A DNA stretch of 64,000 nt from Hemileia vastatrix (Eukaryota > Basidiomycota > Pucciniomycetes > Pucciniales > Zaghouaniaceae), in the NCBI GenBank assembly GCA_030280995.1, contig JASXTE010000003.1, forward strand, positions 50,448,974 through 50,512,973, written 5' to 3'. The notes beneath the pieces were generated by a model that saw only the letters and a list, made by a program, of their open reading frames with translations, did not search any database and was not told the DNA's origin. Position 1 is the stretch's first letter. Each line of letters opens with the position of its first letter. Shown in pieces: positions 45,216 to 57,139 of this stretch. A program made the position numbers and the translations under genes.

Positions 45216-45957
45216 TAGATGATATGTTGATTTATTGGACCTGGAAGAGGGTGTAAAAATTGCATTTGATGTATATAAATTAATATTTTATTGCATAATA
45301 TAATTATATAAGTATCTCATTAAATATAAGTGTTATATTAATTTTATTTTTATATAAATTATTTATACATTTAAATTAAGCATAATATATTTTATATTCT
45401 ACATATAATGGCACAAATTTATGTATTTAATAATTATAACTTAATACTTAATTAATTACAAACATATATTATAATTATATGTGTAAAATTGACTTATAAT
45501 GTAATTAAATTAATTAATTAAATTTATATATTAAATAAAACTTTTCACATATTATTAAGAAATATTATTGGGCCCTTTTTTGACCCTTAATTGTTTCAGA
45601 AAAATTATTAAATAAAATATAACACTTATTTAATAACATAGTATTAAAATCCCCACTTTAAATTACAAATATCATTAAATTAATTATATGTTTCATTTAA
45701 ACTAATTATTGAAATAATTACATAGTTAAAACAATTAATTAAAATTTATTTAAACTGGATTGAATTGATTACATGAATTTTTGGTGTGAAAATAATTCTA
45801 TTTGTTTTACTTAAACCCTTTACATGTCACTATAATGTCTGTTTTGGATTATTTTACTCACTGTTCTCATGTTTAAACTTACTTGGTTACTAATAATTTT
45901 AATTAAGTGTTTTTGGGAAATTATGGTGGGAAAATTAGTTACCTACTCACGGATTTA
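45216..45957 (-). other. D2 leader, AT-rich, no gene
   Basis: Mirror of 1427-2168. Very AT-rich, with TTAATTAATT words. Nothing supportable found. Confidence 0.5.
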
Positions 45958-46410
45958 TGTCACTGGACGACCTACGCACAAGGTCGAGGGTGTTCCTGGA
46001 AGTGAGATGGAGGGAGGAGTTTAGAAACTTCGAAGCACAGAGGAAATGATCAAAGAAGTGATTCAAAGATGACTCAAAGGAAGAGCTACTGCTTTGAGAT
46101 ATGTTCAATAAGAATTCTAATATGATTTAAAGGTAATATTAAGATTCTTAAGATCTCACAAAGGGTTGGAAACTCAATAATCAAAGATTTAGGATTTAGA
46201 AATGATTAGTGAGAAAATAAGGAAAGATACAATAATAATGATTTAACCTGAAGCTTTACCACTATTAACTATATATACGTTTTAATAATTTAATTCTAAA
46301 GAATTTCGAACCAAAACCCAACCCCTTTTATATCCTTTACTCCTCCTTGCATTGACCTCATACCCATCCACTATTCTGCGTACCACAGACCATTAAAAAA
46401 ATACACCCGT
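45958..46410 (-). repeat. Family II LTR, 3' portion, shared by D2 and D3
   Basis: From TGTCACTGG (45958) to ATACACCCGT (46410). Together with 47507-47649 it makes one family II LTR split by the solo family I LTR. It serves as 5' LTR of D2 and 3' LTR of D3, so D2 and D3 are a head-to-tail tandem sharing one LTR. Confidence 0.7.
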
Positions 46411-47506
46411 TGTGGTAGCCTAGAGTTTAGTATGGCACCTAAGTACGTAAATGGAGTTATTACGGCGTGCAAGATTGGTGTTATTATTTTTATATAAAAG
46501 GGTTTTATTTAATTTATTTGAGTTTTAAATATGAAGAAATTGGTCACAAGCGAATGCCTACAAAAAAACAATTTATTTTACGGAGAAAACTTATTTTTAC
46601 GGTCTGAAAAGTTTATTAGTATCAAGTCGAGTCACTCAAGAACCTTGGGAAATTTTTCCAGAATTTTTACTATTTTTCTTATTTTTTTAAATGAATTTTA
46701 AAGTTTTATAGAAATATTTACGTTTTCAGAAATTACTTAACTTTGATGAATTTTCACGGGGTAATTAGACCTGCGCAGACTACGAAAAATAGTTTGAAAT
46801 ATAAAGGGGAAGTAGCTCTATTATGTGTAATTTTTCTAGATTTTTTATTATAGTTTTTAAGGTTCTAATTGAGTCCGGAAGTCTGGACGGACTCCGTACG
46901 GGCTCCGGATTGACTCTGGGAGAGCTCTGGAGGGGAAAACTTAGGCACGTGACTAGGAATACTTAAGCGCTTCTCAAACTCGAAATTAAGAGGGGGGGGA
47001 ATACATCATACAGCTTAATCATTAACCACCACGGTCTCATTTTTTATTACTCAACAAATTAAATAAATTTGTAATACCCTTATAACTTTATATTTTTTAT
47101 ATTTAACATTTTAGAAATACTATTCAACAATTTAAATCGCACTTCATACAGGGTATCTTTAGAAAGGTCTTTGTCGCTGGGACTTGATTATTTCTGTCTC
47201 ATAAAAAACTCAAATTATTATAAAAACATAAAAGTCAATCTTTTCAGATCTTTCACTGGTACACCTTAATTGTTGTTATCAGTATTTCTTTTCTCAACAG
47301 CCACTTTTACTTAAATCTCAATAAGCGTTAAATATTTTAGAGTTTCATTATTTTTATCAATTAGATCCAAGTAGACTGGTTAGCTTAGTGATTTAGAATT
47401 CCCATTTTGTTATTTTTATTGGAAGGATGGGGTTTTCAGCTAAATCCACACATCTCCTCCGGATTCTGCTTACAGCAAGGCAACTGTAAGAGTTTACCTT
47501 ACCATA
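46411..47506 (+). repeat. Solo family I LTR
   Basis: 1096 bp with complete termini and no internal sequence on either side, flanked by CCGT (46407-46410) and CCAT (47507-47510), a 4-bp duplication with one substitution. The uninterrupted target is visible at about 52880. It is the product of LTR-LTR recombination of an earlier insertion. Confidence 0.88.
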
Positions 47507-47649
47507 CCATTACACCTGGACCCTCCTCACTAACATCCGTCAACCCTTTAATCCTCCACTAACCATCCTGTCTATTCTCACTACCCCTTTTATAACCAAC
47601 AGATATTTAATAAACCTTTTAGCGGACTATTACATTGACTGTTGGAACA
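47507..47649 (-). repeat. Family II LTR, 5' portion (D3 3' LTR)
   Basis: Continues the LTR interrupted by the solo family I LTR and ends TGTTGGAACA at 47649. It is joined directly to D3 internal sequence that matches D1 and D2. Confidence 0.7.
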
Positions 47650-47656
47650 TTTACCA

Positions 47657-47911
47657 ATGATTGCCTCGAGGGAGGATATTAAAGAAACTCTTGACCAGGT
47701 ATGGCTGAAAAAACCTCTCCAGGGTTGACAAGCTAGAGTTATTGAAGAGTTCAGTGGCAATATCAACAATATTATTGATGCTGCCTCCTTTGGCGTGGCT
47801 GAAGAATTGCTGAAGATTAAGGAAGTGGTACCGGTAGGAGAAAGGGAGGTTTTTGAGAAATTTAGGAAGGAAATAAGGGTGATTTTGGAGAAGATGAAGA
47901 AATTTTTTTGA
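47657..47911 (+). pseudogene. Antisense 84-codon ORF of D3
   Basis: ATG 47657 to TGA 47909-47911, with an internal TGA in the same place as the other two copies. The product starts MIASREDIKET. Substitutions relative to D2 include GS/AS, ID/LD and GEGEG/GEREV. Confidence 0.4.
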
Positions 47912-48786
47912 GAGAAAATACAGGAAAAAATTTAAAATGGAAGAAAGAAAGAGGAAAAAAAAAGTAGAAACAATTTGTATATTTATTTATTTTATTTTTT
48001 TGTTTTAATTAAAATTTTAATATTTATTTTATAAGATTTTAAGAGAAAAAGAAACGGAAAAGAAAGAAAGAATATCTAAATTGTGTTTTGAAATTTTGAA
48101 AGGAAAAATATTTAATTGAGAAAAAAAAATGGTTTTAAGTTTTTAAAAGAAAGAAAAATAAGTTTTTAAATAAGAAGAAGAAGAGAAAAAAATATAGTTG
48201 ATTGAAACAAATTTTGAAATGAAAATTTAATGAGAGAAAAATTTTTTTTTTTATTTGTGAAATTTTTTTAATGAAGTTTTTGAGGAATTTTGGTTATTTG
48301 AAAAGAAAGAAGAAAAATAGTTTTTGAAAGAAAGAAGTAATTTGTTCAAAGAATTTTAAAAGAAAGATTTAAAGGTTGAAGTGAAGTTTGAGAAAGATTG
48401 TCCTATTGAGTTCGTGAAAAATTTTGATAGTTTGAAAAACAAGAAATAAGGGAAAAGAAAGAAAATTTAAAGGAATTGTTGATTTTTAAGATTTTATTTG
48501 ATTGAATTTTAAGATTTTAATTTTATTATTTTATTTTATTTTAATTTTTTGTTTTTTTTTCAACTTTTAACTTTTTTTAATTTAATTTAATTTAATTTTG
48601 ATTTTAGTTTATTTTATTTGATTTGATTTTATTTGTTTTTAACAAAGGTTGAAAAAAGCTTTTGAGAAAAAGAAAGAAGAAAAGAAAAAAAAGAGTGTAA
48701 GGATTTTAGAAGAGAAGAAGTTTTAGAATTTTAAGAAAAGAAAAAGAAAAAGAAAAGAGAAAGAAGAGAAAAAATAAAAGAAAGTT
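47912..48786. other. D3 strand-asymmetric tract
   Basis: About 875 bp with almost no C on the + strand, alignable with 42148-43022 and the complement of 4363-5237. No gene. Confidence 0.75.
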
Positions 48787-50263
48787 CTAAGGTTTTGGTT
48801 TTAAAGGATATTTAAGATGAAAAAGTTTTAGGAGTTCAGGGGCGTTAGAAACATTGATGGCTGGTTCCCAGGATGTTTTGTCTGAATCATGGAGGAAGCC
48901 TTCCCATTCTACGAGTTATTATAGTTTCACCTTGCGCATTCTTGAATCAAGGATATGGCTTACTACCCACTCTAGATGGTCTTCTACTTTGACCGGTTCC
49001 GGAGGAGGTTGGTTCCTGCCCGGGTATGTTTCTCGAGCCAGTTCCAGGAGAGATACGTGAAAAACAGGGTGAATAGCCTGCCATTTAGGAGGTATCTTGA
49101 GTTGAAATGCAGTTTTAGAGACTTTGGAGTTGATTTCAAATGGTCCCAAGCGTTTTTCAGCCAGTTTCTTTGATGGTCGAGTCGTTTGAATGTTTGGTGC
49201 ATTGAGCCATACTTTTTCGTCTGGTTTAAAAGAAGGAGCAGATTGTCGATGTTTGTCAACCTGTTCCTTGTACCTTCGAATTGCTAATTCCAAATTTGAT
49301 TTAAGTTCTTCTTGGAGTTGTGATATGGTTCAAAGATAATGTTCAGCAGGATTACTAGTTCCTACGTGGATTGAGTTGAATCGAGGATGTCTTCCGTAAA
49401 CAGTTTTGAAAGGAGATTGTTGTGTTGAAGAATGAGTCGAGTAATTATAAGCAAATTTGGCCAATGGTAACCATGTGGTCCAATTGTCTTGTTGGTAACT
49501 GACATAAATTCGAAGGTATTGTTCGAGGATTTGATTGACCCTTTTTGGTTTCAGGATGATAGGCCGTGGAGAGATTCCTCGTGATATTGAGTTTCCGACA
49601 CAATCAAGTCTAGAATGTGGATACAAACAATGAGCCTCTATCTGAAATAATATCATTAGGTAATCCATGTTTGGAAAATACATATTCTAGAAAAAATTTT
49701 GACAAATCTTCTGCTGTAGCAGTAGTAGTGGTTTTAATGAAAATAGAAATTTTTGAAAATCTATCTACTATTCCTAAGATAGCATCAAAATTATTAGAAA
49801 GAGGAAGTTAAGAAATAAAATCCATTGATAAAGATTCCAAGGGTTTAGAGGGAATAGGAAGCGGTTGAAGCAACCCATGCTTCTGGTGACGGTGAGCCTT
49901 ATTCCTATTACATTTATAACAAGCTCTTATATAGGCCTTAATTTCTCAGGTCATTCCTGGCCAGAAGAAATTCCTCACTATTAGCTGGTAGGTTTTAACA
50001 ACCCCAAAATGACCAGCTAATGGAGAATCATGTTGACTATTGAAAATCCATAATTTTATTTCATTGTTGTCGGGTATGACTACACTACCTTCGAAAACTA
50101 ATAGACCTGATTCAATACTAAATCTTTTGTCCCCTTGCTTCAAGAGTATTTTGTCTTTTAACCCTAAACAATAATTGTCCTTAGACTGAGCTTCGAGGAT
50201 GTTGGACAGTGGATTTTGAAAAGATTGAATTGTCATTGAATTAAGTTGATGAGTTGTTAACAT
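48787..50263 (-). pseudogene. D3 integrase with chromodomain
   Basis: H2C2 zinc region (HDSPLAGHFGVVKTY, near 50020), DDE core (SMDFIS near 49830; DRG near 49640; STAYHPET region near 49560) and chromodomain (VEWEGF, SWEPA; 48790-48980). Breaks: TGA at 49946-49948 (Arg expected after GMT), a TAA near 49808-49810, an A-run frameshift, TGA at 49330, and the double TAA just before VEWEGF. The 124-residue stretch 48922-49293 is identical to D1 and D2. Confidence 0.85.
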
Positions 50264-50299
50264 TGATTTGTTGAAAATTTATTTCACATTTGCTGGGTT

Positions 50300-51577
50300 C
50301 TAGTCAGCAAATGTGTCCCCCATCTGTGGGTAAACCGCGTCCCGACGTGACAAGATATCTGGGACAATGCAGTTCTTACCTGGGAAATAGGAAATAGAAA
50401 AAGGAAATTCAGACAGAAATTCAGCGCACCTGGCTTGACTCCTGGTTAACACTTTGGAAGACATGAAGTTTTTCAAAGCATTATGGTCAGTTAAAATTTG
50501 AAAAGGACTATCTAGGCTGAGAAGAAAAGAGTGCCATTTTTTAAGACAATGAATAATAGCTAAAAGCGCTTTGTCATGAATTTCATAATTTAATTCTTCT
50601 GCAATGAGTTTGCATGACTCAAAAGCAACAGGATGAAACAATTTTGTTTCAGGATTTAATTTCGAAATGACCCCTGCAAGAGCATAATTGCTTGCATCTG
50701 TCTCGACTATTGTCAAAGAAGAAGGATCAAAGTGTCAAAGAATTGGAGCTGTGTTGAACGCAGTCTTCAATGCTTTGAATTCATTTTGTGCTGTAGAATT
50801 AAAAACAAAAGGAATATCTTTTCTAAGAAGAGAAGTAATATTGGAAATATTTTTAGAGTAATCTTTAATAAATATTCTATAGAAATTTGCAAAACCCAAA
50901 AATCCTCGGAGGGATTTAACGGTTTTGGGCTCAGGCCATTCCAGGACTTTTTGGACCTTTTTATTGTCCATAACTAAACCATCAGTGGATAACGTAAAAC
51001 CCAAAAAATTGATTGATTTAAGATGGAATTCGCATTTATTGTGCTTGGCGTAGAGACTGTGATCTCAAAGTCTATTTAGAACCTGTCAAACTTGATGAAT
51101 ATGCTCATCTAGTGTCTTGGAGAAAATTAAAATATCATCTAAATAGACAACAACAAATTTTTTGACAACATCTTGAAAGATGTCATTGACAAAAGTTTGA
51201 AAAGTTGATGGTGCGTTACACAATCCAAAAGGCATAACTAAATATTCAAAACTACCAAGTCTAGTGCGCATTGCAGTCAGTGGTTCATGACCTTCCGCAA
51301 TGTGAATAAGATTATAAGCGCCTCTAAGATAAATTTTAGAAAATAATTTAGCACCATTAAAAAGGGTAAGAAGCAATGACATAGGAGGAACAGGATATGC
51401 ATTTTTCTTAGTGACTGTGTTGAGCTTTCTATAGTCAACACAGGACCTAAGGCTACCATCTTTTTTCTTTACAAAAAGAACAGGGGAGCCAGTTGGAGAT
51501 TTACTGGCTCTGATGAAACCTTTGGCTACATTCTCTGCAATGTAGTTTTGAAGAACTTGAGATTTGTCCTTCGACAA
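50300..51577 (-). pseudogene. D3 reverse transcriptase and RNase H
   Basis: Reverse transcriptase core 51086-51577 with FVKKKDGSLRSCVDYRKLN, MPFGLCNAPSTFQ and YLDDILIFS (an intact YxDD box near 51140). The thumb and connection follow (GFLGFANFYRIFIKDYS near 50900). RNase H starts with TIVETDASNYALAGVIS near 50700. The frame is broken by TGA at 51086-51088 and near 51064, and by a frameshift near 50725. At both TGA sites an Arg codon CGA would fit the family alignment. Confidence 0.88.
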
Positions 51578-51637
51578 AGAATAGACAGGACCTGCCGGAG
51601 GTACTGGACCTATTAACTCTATTTGATGGTCGTAGGT

Positions 51638-52351
51638 TCAATGAGGTGGTAACTTATCGTCCTTGCAGATTGATAAAACATTGAGGAAATCATGATAGAT
51701 TTCCAGTAGAGTTGATTTAATGGCTTCAACGTTGATTTGGTCATCCTCATCATCTTTGAGACAATCTGTCAAGGGAAGACCAGAATTGAGAGAGCATAAT
51801 TCGATTACTTCGAGGCAATTTAAATCCTCTTTGAGTGAAGTCATTGAGCTAGAAGGGTTAGCCAATTTCTCATTTAAAGAAAAATAAGATGCTTGCAATT
51901 CATCTGGCAGAGATTTGTCCTCTAGCAGGACGTTGTCAGGCGGTTTGTTTAACTCCCTATTGACCTGCATTGAAGAATTAGAAATATACTTAGTGCCTGG
52001 GGTGATCAATCACCGTGTCCAATCAATTTCATGATTCCAATGTGTTAAAAAGTCATGGCCAAGAATGGTATTGTCCATTCTTGGGGCGTCCAAGACTGAT
52101 AATTCCCACTCAAAGGGGGGGAAATTCGGAAAGTTGAAAACCCATAAAACTTTCTTACTTACCCAATATTTGGGTTCCTCTGATTTGACCAAGTAAATTG
52201 GAGTTTGATTGATATCTGTAAATGTCAGTTGTAACTTCTCGGAAAAAGATAAACTAACAAAAGAAATTGGAGCTCCAGAGTCTATAAGACAACTGAAGGG
52301 GATATTCTCCTTAAAATGAATGGTAGGAGGAGTGCATTGAACAGGTGCCAT
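51638..52351 (-). pseudogene. D3 aspartic protease and linker
   Basis: MAPVQCTPPTI opens at 52351. The protease motif CLIDSGAPISFVS is near 52290 and a second characteristic word ILGHDFL is near 52050. An in-frame TGA (52010-52012) separates it from a 123-residue acidic linker towards the reverse transcriptase, which ends in another TGA (51638-51640) before TYDHQIEL. It is fused in frame to pol, as is usual for chromoviruses. No zinc knuckle or capsid region precedes it. Confidence 0.8.
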
Positions 52352-52426
52352 TTTAAAAAATTTAGAGACCTGTGAAAAAGGACTTAGTAGTGCAAAGAAT
52401 GAGACCTATGGATAATGGAATTATAC

Positions 52427-53021
52427 TGTCACCGGACAACCTATGCACAAGGTCAAGGGTGTTCCTGGAAGTGAGATGGAGGGAGGAGTTTAGAAACTTC
52501 TTTGAAGCACAGAGGAAATATTCGAGGAAGTTATTTGAAGATGACTCAAAGGAAGAGCTACTGCTTCAAGATATGTTCGATAAGAATTCTAATATAATTT
52601 TAAGGTAATATTAATATTCTTATGATCTCACAAATGGCTGGAAACTTAATAATAAAAGATTTAAGTTTTTTAAAAATGATTACTGAGAAAAAAAGGAAAT
52701 GTATAATAATAATGATTTAACCTGAAGATTTACCACTATTAAGTATATATACGTTTTTATAATTTAATTCTAAAGAATGTCAAACCAAAACCCAACCCCT
52801 TTTATATCATTTACTCCTCCTCGTATTAACCTCATACCCATCCACTATTCCGCATACCACAGACCATTAAAAAAATACACCCGTTACACCTGGACCCTCC
52901 TCACTAACATCTGTCAACCCTTTAATCCTCCACTAACTATCCCGTCCATGCTCACTACCCAATTTAATAACCCACAGATATTTAATAAACCTTTTAGCGG
53001 ACTATTATATTGACTATTGCA
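52427..53021 (-). repeat. D3 5' LTR
   Basis: About 595 bp, from TGTCACCGG to near GACTATTGCA, and the only uninterrupted family II LTR here. It carries the empty target site (CACCCGTTACACC, about 52878-52890) into which family I elements inserted in the other LTRs. The outer terminus is less certain because the last bases differ from 47640-47649. Confidence 0.7.
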
Positions 53022-54438
53022 CTGTGTGTTGCTTATTGAGGAAAAGACTAAGACACACTATTGAGAGATTGACTAATTTAGATTTAGAGTTTAGACTAGC
53101 GCGGTTGAATAGTGAGTACACAAAGGAAAGTTGCAGTTGCTATGTAGAATTGCTTTCTGCGCTTCAAGTATGGATTTAGACCTCTGTTTTATTGATTTAA
53201 TGAGCTGCTTTTGTCTCGAGTGCCACATGGTGCGTGACAGTTTAGTTGAATGTCTCATGTTTTTATCTCAATCTACATGTTTTAGTTCTATGCTTTTTAA
53301 TGTCTAGTTTCATGTTATTCCTTTTTGTCATTACTAAATTGTGACGCTTCAGAGGGTCCTTTTCCTATAAAAGACATTAGATTATCCCCTGTAGCTGGAT
53401 CATTATTTACACTCAAACAAATTTCATTATTAATTTTATTACATTTATTATCTTCTATATTAGTATTCTTAATCTAATTTAAAAAGTATATAAGTAATTA
53501 AAGGCTGCCTTAAGTCTCATAATAATAATAGATGTCTATCACACATTGAAAATAATTACTAGTTAAATAAGTATATTATAATTTAAAAACCCATACCATA
53601 GTTTCAAATCCACAAGAAAACTTGTCGCCTTCCCTTTTAAAATACATATACTATTTAATTTTTTTACTCCTTTATATTACCTTGTTTTCATCCTCTCAGT
53701 TCTCATTCTCCTTTTTCTAGACAACTGGCTGACAATTGAGAGCCTTTCTGAACTACGACAACGACTGCGATACTTGCGACAAACGACATAGCACATGGAC
53801 CACCCGGACAAAAAAAAAAAGAGAAAGTTTGCCGCAACCATGTTTTGAACTTGGGTTTGATATTTTTGGTTTTATTATATTAAATTATATATTATTTTGA
53901 AGTGATTTTATGATCACTATAGTAAGTTCACCTTTGCACCTCTCACTCATATTATTATATTTTTGCTTCAATAAAATTGTTTGTGGCTTAATTGCTGATT
54001 CACTGAGTGTCAGTTTTCTTTAAATTAATTTTTTATTATTATTTTCCTAGTTGACCATAATAGAGTAGAAATCTTAGTCCTAGAAGACAATTAATTTTTA
54101 ATAAATTATTTAATTAATTTTATTGAATCTTTTTTGTTTATTGGTTGACCATAATAGTACTCAATACTTAGTCCCAATATTACCATTATATTAATTTTTG
54201 GTATTAAATATTTTGGTTGACTTATAAAACCTTTGTTGGTTGGTCCCATTTTAATTATTGTTAATTCTTAATAAACAATTGTAATTACATTTATTTGTAT
54301 TACATTTTTTGTTAATTAATTGATTTTTGATAAAAATTTAATTTTTTTTTGTTTTGTTAAAAATTCAATAAATTATATTTTATTTTGAAATAACAATTTG
54401 AATCATTAAATAATTTTGATTCTATTTTCACAGTTTAA
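53022..54438. other. Unassigned region upstream of element E
   Basis: About 1.4 kb, AT-rich, with no supportable gene. TGTGACGCTTCAG at 53341 followed by a TATAAAAG about 30 bp later could be the start of the element E 5' LTR, but without the 3' LTR in the window this cannot be tested. Between 54050 and 54250 a phrase GGTTGACCATAATAG / TTAGTCC recurs. The stretch ends TTTTCACAG just before the ORF at 54439, like an intron acceptor. Confidence 0.35.
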
Positions 54439-54714
54439 ATGTCCAGTAGTTTGGCTAACATCATGGATAACTTACATGTGGATGAGATTGAAGTGGATGT
54501 TGACACTGAATCTGTAGGTTCTTCTAAATTAACTTACAAAAATTATTCACTCGACAAAAAACCTTCAGGACATGGAAATGGCAGGAGAAGTGGCAAACAC
54601 CCCTCACCAAACACCTCTGAAAGAAGTAAAACCTCTAATAAATCAGGAAAATCCACTCAAAGGTATAAAAATAAAAAAGATGCCTCTAACTCAACAAGTA
54701 AACTGTCAGCCTAA
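54439..54714 (+). CDS. Hypothetical 91-residue Ser/Lys-rich ORF
   Basis: ATG 54439, stop 54712-54714. The product has an acidic N-terminus (DNLHVDEIEVDVDTES) and a Ser/Lys/Asn-rich basic tail. It is preceded by a TTTTCACAG word that looks like a splice acceptor. No family recognised. It could be a first coding exon of element E, which continues with a coiled-coil gag at 55.9 kb, or an unrelated small gene. Support is only an open frame with a biased, protein-like composition. Confidence 0.3.
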   Translation: MSSSLANIMDNLHVDEIEVDVDTESVGSSKLTYKNYSLDKKPSGHGNGRRSGKHPSPNTSERSKTSNKSGKSTQRYKNKKDASNSTSKLSA

Positions 54715-55875
54715 ATATCCTTAGGACTTTGTATTTATTATGCTTAAAATAAGATAACCTTAAGTAGATTAAGCTTATATCTTAAAAATAAGGTTAAAAT
54801 AATAATATATATTATTTTATGATATATATATATAATTATTATTCTATTATATAATTTATAATAGTTTAAATAGCTTATCCATGGCCTAATAATATTTATT
54901 AAGGTGTTAATGGAGTCATAATATACTTATCTTAAGTGATATGAAGTAATTATTGTCATACATAAGCTTATATGTATACATAAATCTCATATTCAGTGAA
55001 ATATGCAGTATATTATGTATATTTAGGTATATAAGTGGGTTTCAGCCCCTTAATAGCCTATAAACTTTGTTTTTCTGCTTATTTTAGGTCATATGGACGA
55101 AATCAGTGGACTCACAACGCCTACAGAAGCATAGACACCTATATCAGGCGCATACACCCAGTTTGGACAACTCAAATTACTTCCTTGGATGGTTATTCAT
55201 GGATTTACGGGTTGGAAGGATGTTTCTGGGTTAATGTGGATGCTTGGGGATGTTATTGGGGGCCTGGACATTTTATTTGTTTCCTTTATATGCTTTTGGT
55301 TTCATTAAATCTCTTTTTGATTATTTATTTTACCTGTTTCTTTATGGTATCCGCTTTTATCTGGATTTTCTATTTATGGTATGGATCTGTGTTATTATTA
55401 ATAGTGATGGAGGGTCCTTTCTGGAGGTCTGGGTGTTGAAACTGCTTGAAGTGGACGCCATGGGGAGGTGATGGGCACTAAAAGTTCTTTAATTGCCGGG
55501 GATAGCAGTGACATCATCTGGATTGAAGGTCTGTGCACTCCAGTGGATTTGGGTATAAGTAAGGAGGGATTTTGACGGTTATTTATCATCATTCAATTAC
55601 TACAATTCAAAAAAATACTACTATACAATTATTAGAATTCAGAAATATATTATAAAAGCCATTATAAATTGATATTATCTTTATATAAGCTATAACTATA
55701 TATTATACATCTATTTTCCACCACTAGCATGCATTTAAATCCAAGTATTGTGAGTTTCATTTGAGTATAACTATTCTATTAGTCTTCCCCTGAGGTTTAA
55801 TCACTAAATCATTTATCAATAAGTAGTAGGACCATAAAATAACACTATTATATCATACTTATATACTAGACTATA
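54715..55875. other. No gene recognised
   Basis: AT-rich sequence with TA runs (54810-54870). Frames at 55035-55439 and 55244-55471 are open but Trp/Phe/Tyr-rich without a domain, so I do not call them. Confidence 0.5.
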
Positions 55876-57139
55876 CTGACATAAAGAATCTGTCCAGTCA
55901 CATCAAAAAACTGAAGGTGTAAAGCATAAAGTACAAGGCAAGGGTAGACACACTCTGGAAGCAGATGCAGGAATTATTAAATCCCAAACAGGCTCAACCT
56001 CCTCATTTCCCAGCCTCCCAGCCTCAGTCTCAACCTCAGCCCAATCAGGAACCCAGCTCCCTCACCCAAAATCAAGACACTCTGCAAGTGGAGCAGTGGA
56101 AATGGGATTACCTGAGGACCCATTACCAACAGAATGTTCAGCAACCAACAGCTCAACACCCTGGCCCATCCAGGATACCAACATACAATCCATCTCCTCA
56201 GTCCCATCTTTATCAGGGAGGAAGAAGAAAGAAAGCACAGGGGAAGTTTCCTCCCTTTCCATGGTAAGTAATTTGTTTGATAACCATGTTGGTATGTATA
56301 ATAAAAAATCTTCTTCAGGTAATAATGTGGATCCTGGTGATGGAACAGTTAAACCCTTGAAAAGACAACTTCCTTTGATAAGTAGCCCCAATAATGTAAT
56401 TAGAAAATTATCATTTGATGAACCTTTACATTTGAATTCTACTTCTTTAATTAACCCTTCTCTTGCAATTAAGAATGATTCTGTTTTCCCTGAAGTCTAT
56501 ACTTTAATTGAGAAAACTTCTGAAGAAATATTGAAAGATACACTTGATTTTAATGTTGTGAAAGATAAACATTTGAGAGATATGTTAATACATGAGAGTG
56601 ATAGATTAAATAATTTGCATTTACATTGGAAAGTGAGTTCTTCTGTTCAAGACACTGCTTATTTCAAATTGAAAGACACATTAAATAATGTCCTTGCTCA
56701 ACAAAAGTCTATTAAATCTGATCACAGATCACTTTAATATAAATGTCATCTATGCAAAATTATTGATGATCTAAAAGATGAAAATACTGCTTTGAAGAAT
56801 GACAATATGCTTCTGCATAGTGAATTAAGAGAATTGAAAATTGATTCTCAGAATTTGAGTAATAAATTCTCTTTAGATAAGGACAGAAATGTTCTATCTA
56901 TCTCTAGGATTAATGATCAACTATCTTATATTCCTGATTTGAGAAATAAATTATCTGATCTTGAGAAACTATCCTTTGCATTACAGGCTGTCAAAACTAC
57001 TCATTATCATGAGTTAAGAAATATTCCTCAAAGTGCTGTTAATCATAATAATAAACAGCTTGAACAGAGTGGTTCTACTCTCCCTTGTAATTTACCAATT
57101 TTACCAGATGAAATGTCACACCAAACAGAAATAATTTAA
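55876..57139 (+). pseudogene. Element E gag N-terminal region, coiled coil
   Basis: A frame opens after a TGA near 55875 and runs to 57139 with one in-frame TAA (56735-56737). The first 130 residues are Ser/Pro/Gln-rich. The rest is predicted helical, with heptads (LRNKLSDLEKLSFALQ; ELRELKIDSQNLSNKF). An alternative frame at 55965-56267 is also open and Gln/Pro-rich. It is followed within 30 bp by the gag capsid frame in another phase, so a frameshift near 57110-57125 separates them. Long coiled-coil regions ahead of gag are consistent with a structural role in particle assembly; that is inference. Confidence 0.6.

Larger units (their letters stand above)
41743..46410 (-). mobile_element. Element D2: family II chromovirus remnant, inverted copy of D1
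   Basis: 4668 bp against 4669 bp for D1 (974-5642), in inverse order and nearly identical by eye. Both ends are cut at the same LTR position by family I LTRs. It contains a partial 3' LTR (41743-41885), an antisense ORF, an almost C-free (+ strand) tract, integrase-chromodomain, the ~100-bp repeats, the coiled-coil remnant, an AT-rich leader and a partial 5' LTR (45958-46410). Confidence 0.85.
47507..53021 (-). mobile_element. Element D3: family II chromovirus with pol but without gag
   Basis: Minus orientation: 5' LTR 52427-53021, aspartic protease, reverse transcriptase, RNase H, integrase, chromodomain, strand-asymmetric tract, antisense ORF and 3' LTR (47507-47649 plus 45958-46410). It is the only copy here with protease and reverse transcriptase. 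No gag or leader lies between the 5' LTR end (52427) and the protease start (52351). Many stops, mostly TGA, make it inactive. Confidence 0.85.

Noticed and set aside
55035..55471. Two overlapping open frames of 134 and 75 residues
   Set aside because: Trp/Phe/Tyr-rich with no domain, no conservation evidence, and two frames open at once in AT-rich DNA; most likely chance.
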